From assembly GCF_004000945.1 (NCBI RefSeq), contig NZ_BIMF01000003.1, forward strand, positions 248,001-312,000: a stretch of 64,000 nt of DNA, read 5' to 3'. The DNA is from Paenibacillus lautus NBRC 15380 (lineage in GTDB: Bacteria; Bacillota; Bacilli; Paenibacillales; Paenibacillaceae). Positions 61,271 through 64,000 of this stretch are shown one piece after another. Under the pieces are notes generated by a model, which saw only the letters and a program-made list of their open reading frames with translations, was not told the origin of the DNA and searched no databases. Made by a program: the position numbers and the translations under genes. The stretch's first letter is position 1. Every line of letters begins with the position of its first letter.

Positions 61271-61308
61271 ACGAAAGTGTAATGCAGTAAATTCAGAGGA
61301 GTGAACTC

Positions 61309-62367
61309 ATGAAATCTATTAATGTTGGCGTCATTGGCACGGGATCGATCTCTGCTATGCATCTGCAATCCTATCAGAAACATGCGAACGCGAATTTGCT
61401 CGCCGTGTGCGATTTAAATGAAGAAAGAGCACAGCGTGCAGCTGAAAAATACGGTGCTACCAAAGTGTACACCGATTATAATGAACTTCTGGCTGATCCG
61501 GAAATCGATGCAGTAAGCATCTGTACCTGGAACAATACGCATGCCGAAATCAGTATTGCGGCACTGAATGCGGGCAAACACGTCCTGGTTGAGAAACCTC
61601 TCTGCCGTACCGTTGAGGAAGCGCTTCAAGTACAGGAAGCCGTTAAATCCTCCGGCAAGCTGCTTCAGGTCGGCTTTGTAAGACGTTATGACCCTAATGC
61701 TCAGATGCTCCGCGAGTTTGCAGACAAGGGTGAATTCGGGGACATCTATTTCGCGAAGGCTTCCTCCGTTCGTCGTCTTGGCAATCCTGGCGGCTGGTTC
61801 TCAGACATTGAGCGTTCCGGCGGCGGACCTCTTATCGATATCGGCGTGCATGTCATTGATCTGTGCTGGTACATGATGGGTCGCCCCAAACCGGTTTCTG
61901 TCAGCGCCAATACATATCGGAAGCTGGGCAATCGCTCTAACGTCCGCAACCTCTCCTTCTACAAAGCGGCTGACTATGACGCTGAGAAGAACACGGTTGA
62001 GGATATGGCGAATGCGATGATCCGTTTTGAGAACGGTGCCTCTTTACTGGTGGACGTCAGCTTCACACTGCATTCGAAGGAAAATCTGCAATCCGTTAAA
62101 TTGTATGGAGACAAGGGCGGATTCGAGATTGATCCTGAAGTGGTCATCGTAACGGAGAAGCACGATACCATCATCAACATCCAGCCTCAAACGGACAACA
62201 AAGGATTCGATTTTGACGCGGCTTTCCAAAGCGAAGTCAATCATTTCATTTCCAGCATCGAGAACGGCACGTCACCTCTCAGCCCGGTAGAAGACGGCGT
62301 TGAGATCATGAAGATTCTGTGCGGGATCTATGAATCCGCCGAAAAAGGGGTTGAAGTTCTCTTATGA
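61309..62367 (+). CDS. Gfo/Idh/MocA family oxidoreductase
   Basis: NAD(P)-dependent sugar dehydrogenase of 352 residues. Rossmann motif GVIGTGSISAMH at 7-18, CDLNEERAQRAAEKYGA, and the EKPLCRTVEEA motif with catalytic Lys near 97; the C-terminal domain has GGPLIDIGVHVIDLCWYMMG with the conserved Asp/His. AGAGGAG precedes the ATG. Its last 4 bases overlap the next start (ATGA). Likely oxidises or isomerises a cyclic polyol or sugar such as inositol, by family and context. Confidence 0.93.
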   Translation: MKSINVGVIGTGSISAMHLQSYQKHANANLLAVCDLNEERAQRAAEKYGATKVYTDYNELLADPEIDAVSICTWNNTHAEISIAALNAGKHVLVEKPLCRTVEEALQVQEAVKSSGKLLQVGFVRRYDPNAQMLREFADKGEFGDIYFAKASSVRRLGNPGGWFSDIERSGGGPLIDIGVHVIDLCWYMMGRPKPVSVSANTYRKLGNRSNVRNLSFYKAADYDAEKNTVEDMANAMIRFENGASLLVDVSFTLHSKENLQSVKLYGDKGGFEIDPEVVIVTEKHDTIINIQPQTDNKGFDFDAAFQSEVNHFISSIENGTSPLSPVEDGVEIMKILCGIYESAEKGVEVLL

Positions 62368-63221
62368 AACTAGGAATAAGCTCGTACAGCCTGTACCAGG
62401 CCATGAACAAAGGCGAAATGACCATTACCGATGTCATCGACTACGTTGCGGAAATCGGCGGAGAGCATATCGAGATCGTTCCGCTCGGCTTTAACCTGAA
62501 GGAAACACCGGAGTTGATCGATACGATTAAATCCCATGCCGCATCCAAAGGACTTGAAATCTCCAACTATGCCATCGGCGCTAATTTTGCGGAATTGGAT
62601 GACGCTGCTTATGAAGCGGAGATTGAACGAGTTAAAGGCGAAGTGGACATTGCAGCTGCGCTTGGCGTCAAGCTGATGCGCCATGACGTAGGCTCTTCCA
62701 AGGACTTGTCCATCACGCATTTCCTGGAGGAGCTTCCCCGTTTGGCCAATGCATGCCGTATCATAGCCGATTACGCGGCAGAACGCGGCATTACCACAAG
62801 CGTGGAGAACCATGGCTATTTCATTCAGCATAGCGACCGCGTAAAAGCGCTGGTTCAGACCGTTAATCACCCTAACTTCAAAACAACCCTGGACATCGGG
62901 AACTTCCTCTGTGCAGATGAGGTGTCCACCGTGGCTGTCAAGAACAACATCGGCTTGGCTTCGATGGTTCACTTCAAAGACTTCTATTATCGCCCGGCTC
63001 ACCGCGCACCTGGATCCGGTTGGTTTAACACCTCCAGCGGCAACTGGCTGCGTGGCGCGATTGTCGGCCAAGGCGATATCGATATGCCGGAAGTCGTTCG
63101 CATCGTGAAGGAATCCGGATATGACGGCTACATCTCGATTGAATTCGAGGGGCTGGAAGATTGCCGGACGGGAGCTAAGTTTGGATTGGAATATCTCCGT
63201 AAAGCCTGGAACGAAGCTTAA
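62364..63221 (+). CDS. Sugar phosphate isomerase/epimerase family protein (IolE/IolI-like)
   Basis: Xylose-isomerase-like TIM-barrel enzyme of 285 residues. Metal-site residues appear in SVENHGYF, TLDIGNFL, MVHFKDFYYR and YISIEFEGLED. The start ATG overlaps the preceding stop codon, so the two are translated in a coupled way. Works with the Gfo/Idh enzyme in degradation of an unknown sugar or polyol. Confidence 0.92.
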   Translation: MKLGISSYSLYQAMNKGEMTITDVIDYVAEIGGEHIEIVPLGFNLKETPELIDTIKSHAASKGLEISNYAIGANFAELDDAAYEAEIERVKGEVDIAAALGVKLMRHDVGSSKDLSITHFLEELPRLANACRIIADYAAERGITTSVENHGYFIQHSDRVKALVQTVNHPNFKTTLDIGNFLCADEVSTVAVKNNIGLASMVHFKDFYYRPAHRAPGSGWFNTSSGNWLRGAIVGQGDIDMPEVVRIVKESGYDGYISIEFEGLEDCRTGAKFGLEYLRKAWNEA

Positions 63222-63270
63222 AGCAGACGGCTTATGGATGACACAAGGATGATATAAGGGGGATATTAGG

Positions 63271-64000
63271 ATGTCGAAGCCTATCATGCCTAACAAAATT
63301 GGCGTTATTGTTGACAGCTTTCGGGTTGGAGTAAGAGATGGTCTTCTTAAAGCAAGGGATGTCGGTGCAGACGGCGTTCAGATCTATGCCGTTCACGGCG
63401 AAATGGATCCGGCCAACCTCTCTGCTTCGGCCCGAAAAGAACTGAAGGATTACATCGATTCACTGGGACTTGAAATCTCCGCCCTCGTTGGTGACCTTGG
63501 CGGACACGGCTTCCAGGACCCTGCTGAAAATGCGGCTAAAATCGAGAAATCCAAGCGAATCATGGAGCTCGGCTTGGAGCTGGGAACCAATATCATCACC
63601 ACGCATATCGGCATCGTGCCGCAAGATCACAACAGCCGCGTATACGAAACGATGCACAAAGCTTGCCTGGAGCTTAGCACGTTCGCGAAGTCCATGAACG
63701 CATTCTTTGCCATCGAGACAGGTCCGGAGCCTTCGGCTCATTTGAAATCATTCCTGGACGGTCTGGGTTCCAACGGTGTATCCGTTAACTTTGATCCAGC
63801 CAATATGGTCATGGTCACTGGGGACGATCCGGTACAGGGTGTGTACAACCTGAAGGATTATATCGTTCATACGCACGCGAAGGACGGAATCAAGCTGGTT
63901 GATTACATCGACCCTCGTGATGTATACGGCGATTTCGGATACGAGGCACCTGCCCTTGACCATGACAAAATTGCCGATATGGCGGAATCCGGCGAGAAGT
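63271..64000 (+). CDS. Second sugar phosphate isomerase/epimerase (partial, runs off the window)
   Basis: The frame is open from ATG 63271 to the last base (243 codons); AGGGGG lies before it. It reads [19 protein letters not shown] at the front, then [42 protein letters not shown] and [10 protein letters not shown], the metal and substrate positions of an AP-endonuclease-2/xylose isomerase-like barrel. Only the last 30-50 residues should be missing. It is 49 bases after the previous gene and about as related to it as separate subfamilies are, so it is probably a distinct enzyme step and not a recent duplicate. Confidence 0.9.
   Translation, partial: MSKPIMPNKIGVIVDSFRVGVRDGLLKARDVGADGVQIYAVHGEMDPANLSASARKELKDYIDSLGLEISALVGDLGGHGFQDPAENAAKIEKSKRIMELGLELGTNIITTHIGIVPQDHNSRVYETMHKACLELSTFAKSMNAFFAIETGPEPSAHLKSFLDGLGSNGVSVNFDPANMVMVTGDDPVQGVYNLKDYIVHTHAKDGIKLVDYIDPRDVYGDFGYEAPALDHDKIADMAESGEK

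Noticed and set aside
62370-63296. 308-codon minus-strand frame opposite the isomerase gene
   Set aside because: Opposite to an enzyme with clear metal-site motifs, and no promoter or ribosome site.

Overview
The window looks like a chromosomal segment of a spore-forming, low-to-mid GC Firmicute of the Paenibacillaceae, most likely Paenibacillus. The basis is the purple-bacillus style of gene content (GerA/GerC/GerB germinant receptor, a YjcZ-type sporulation peptide tail, YtpB-type terpene synthase, YtxH/DUF948 pair, GlpP antiterminator, LtaS-like enzyme), strong AGGAGG-type ribosome binding sites with frequent TTG/GTG starts, and sigma-A promoters with 17-base spacers. I see no prophage, insertion sequence, CRISPR array or rRNA; nearly all of it is core or housekeeping-type chromosome with one tRNA gene (Leu, anticodon CAG).

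Layout. 1-5 kb: tail of a YjcZ-like gene, a CshA-type DEAD-box helicase, a YitT-family membrane protein, a small unknown protein and a secreted DUF4015 glycosidase-like protein. 5-10 kb: MATE exporter, ytpB-pfkA pair, MFS transporter. 10-15 kb: cold-shock protein, two small genes, oligoendopeptidase F, a LapA-like protein and an M42 aminopeptidase. 15-21 kb (minus strand): CapA, glycerophosphodiesterase, FAH-family hydrolase, DUF92 protein and an ABC-F ATPase. 20.6-24 kb: hemE-hemH and a divergent MFS exporter. 24-30 kb: a complete oligopeptide ABC importer operon (A-B-C-D-F) preceded by its probable ArsR-type regulator and an O-methyltransferase. 31.9-35.2 kb: THUMP RNA methyltransferase and an LTA synthase-family protein. 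35.4-41.7 kb (minus): PadR/HAAS/serine hydrolase operon, small proteins, a histidine-rich HesB-fold protein, DUF1232, a LysM-M14 peptidoglycan peptidase and glutamate racemase. 41.9-48.9 kb: bacterial nitric oxide synthase, YtxH/DUF948, DUF86, Dabb protein, a riboswitch-controlled FAD protein, a double-HTH protein and a lipoprotein. 49-54.8 kb: tRNA-Leu, a copper amine oxidase N-domain protein and the gerA-gerC-gerB operon. 55-60 kb: lysoplasmalogenase-like protein, MgtC, and the glycerol-3-phosphate locus glpD / HAD phosphatase / glpP. 60.3-64 kb: AraC regulator divergent from a Gfo/Idh dehydrogenase and two sugar phosphate isomerase/epimerase genes, the last cut by the window edge.

How genes work together. 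The clearest regulatory logic is at three places. (1) A purine riboswitch of the guanine type (C in the specificity position) precedes the FAD protein at 45.2-46.6 kb, and its terminator uses the 3' strands of both P3 and P1, an arrangement that predicts ligand turns expression ON. (2) Two similar long-stem terminators sit before glpD and before the HAD-glpP pair, suggesting GlpP-controlled antitermination of both transcripts, including its own. (3) The peptide importer promoter overlaps a GTTCT-N8-AGAAC dyad next to an ArsR-family gene. A dispersed intergenic element of about 38 bases starting GTCTATCGACGT occurs three times (6.5, 14.8 and 33.2 kb) and is unexplained. Start sites below were chosen from ribosome binding site spacing, so several genes are shorter than their longest open frame.
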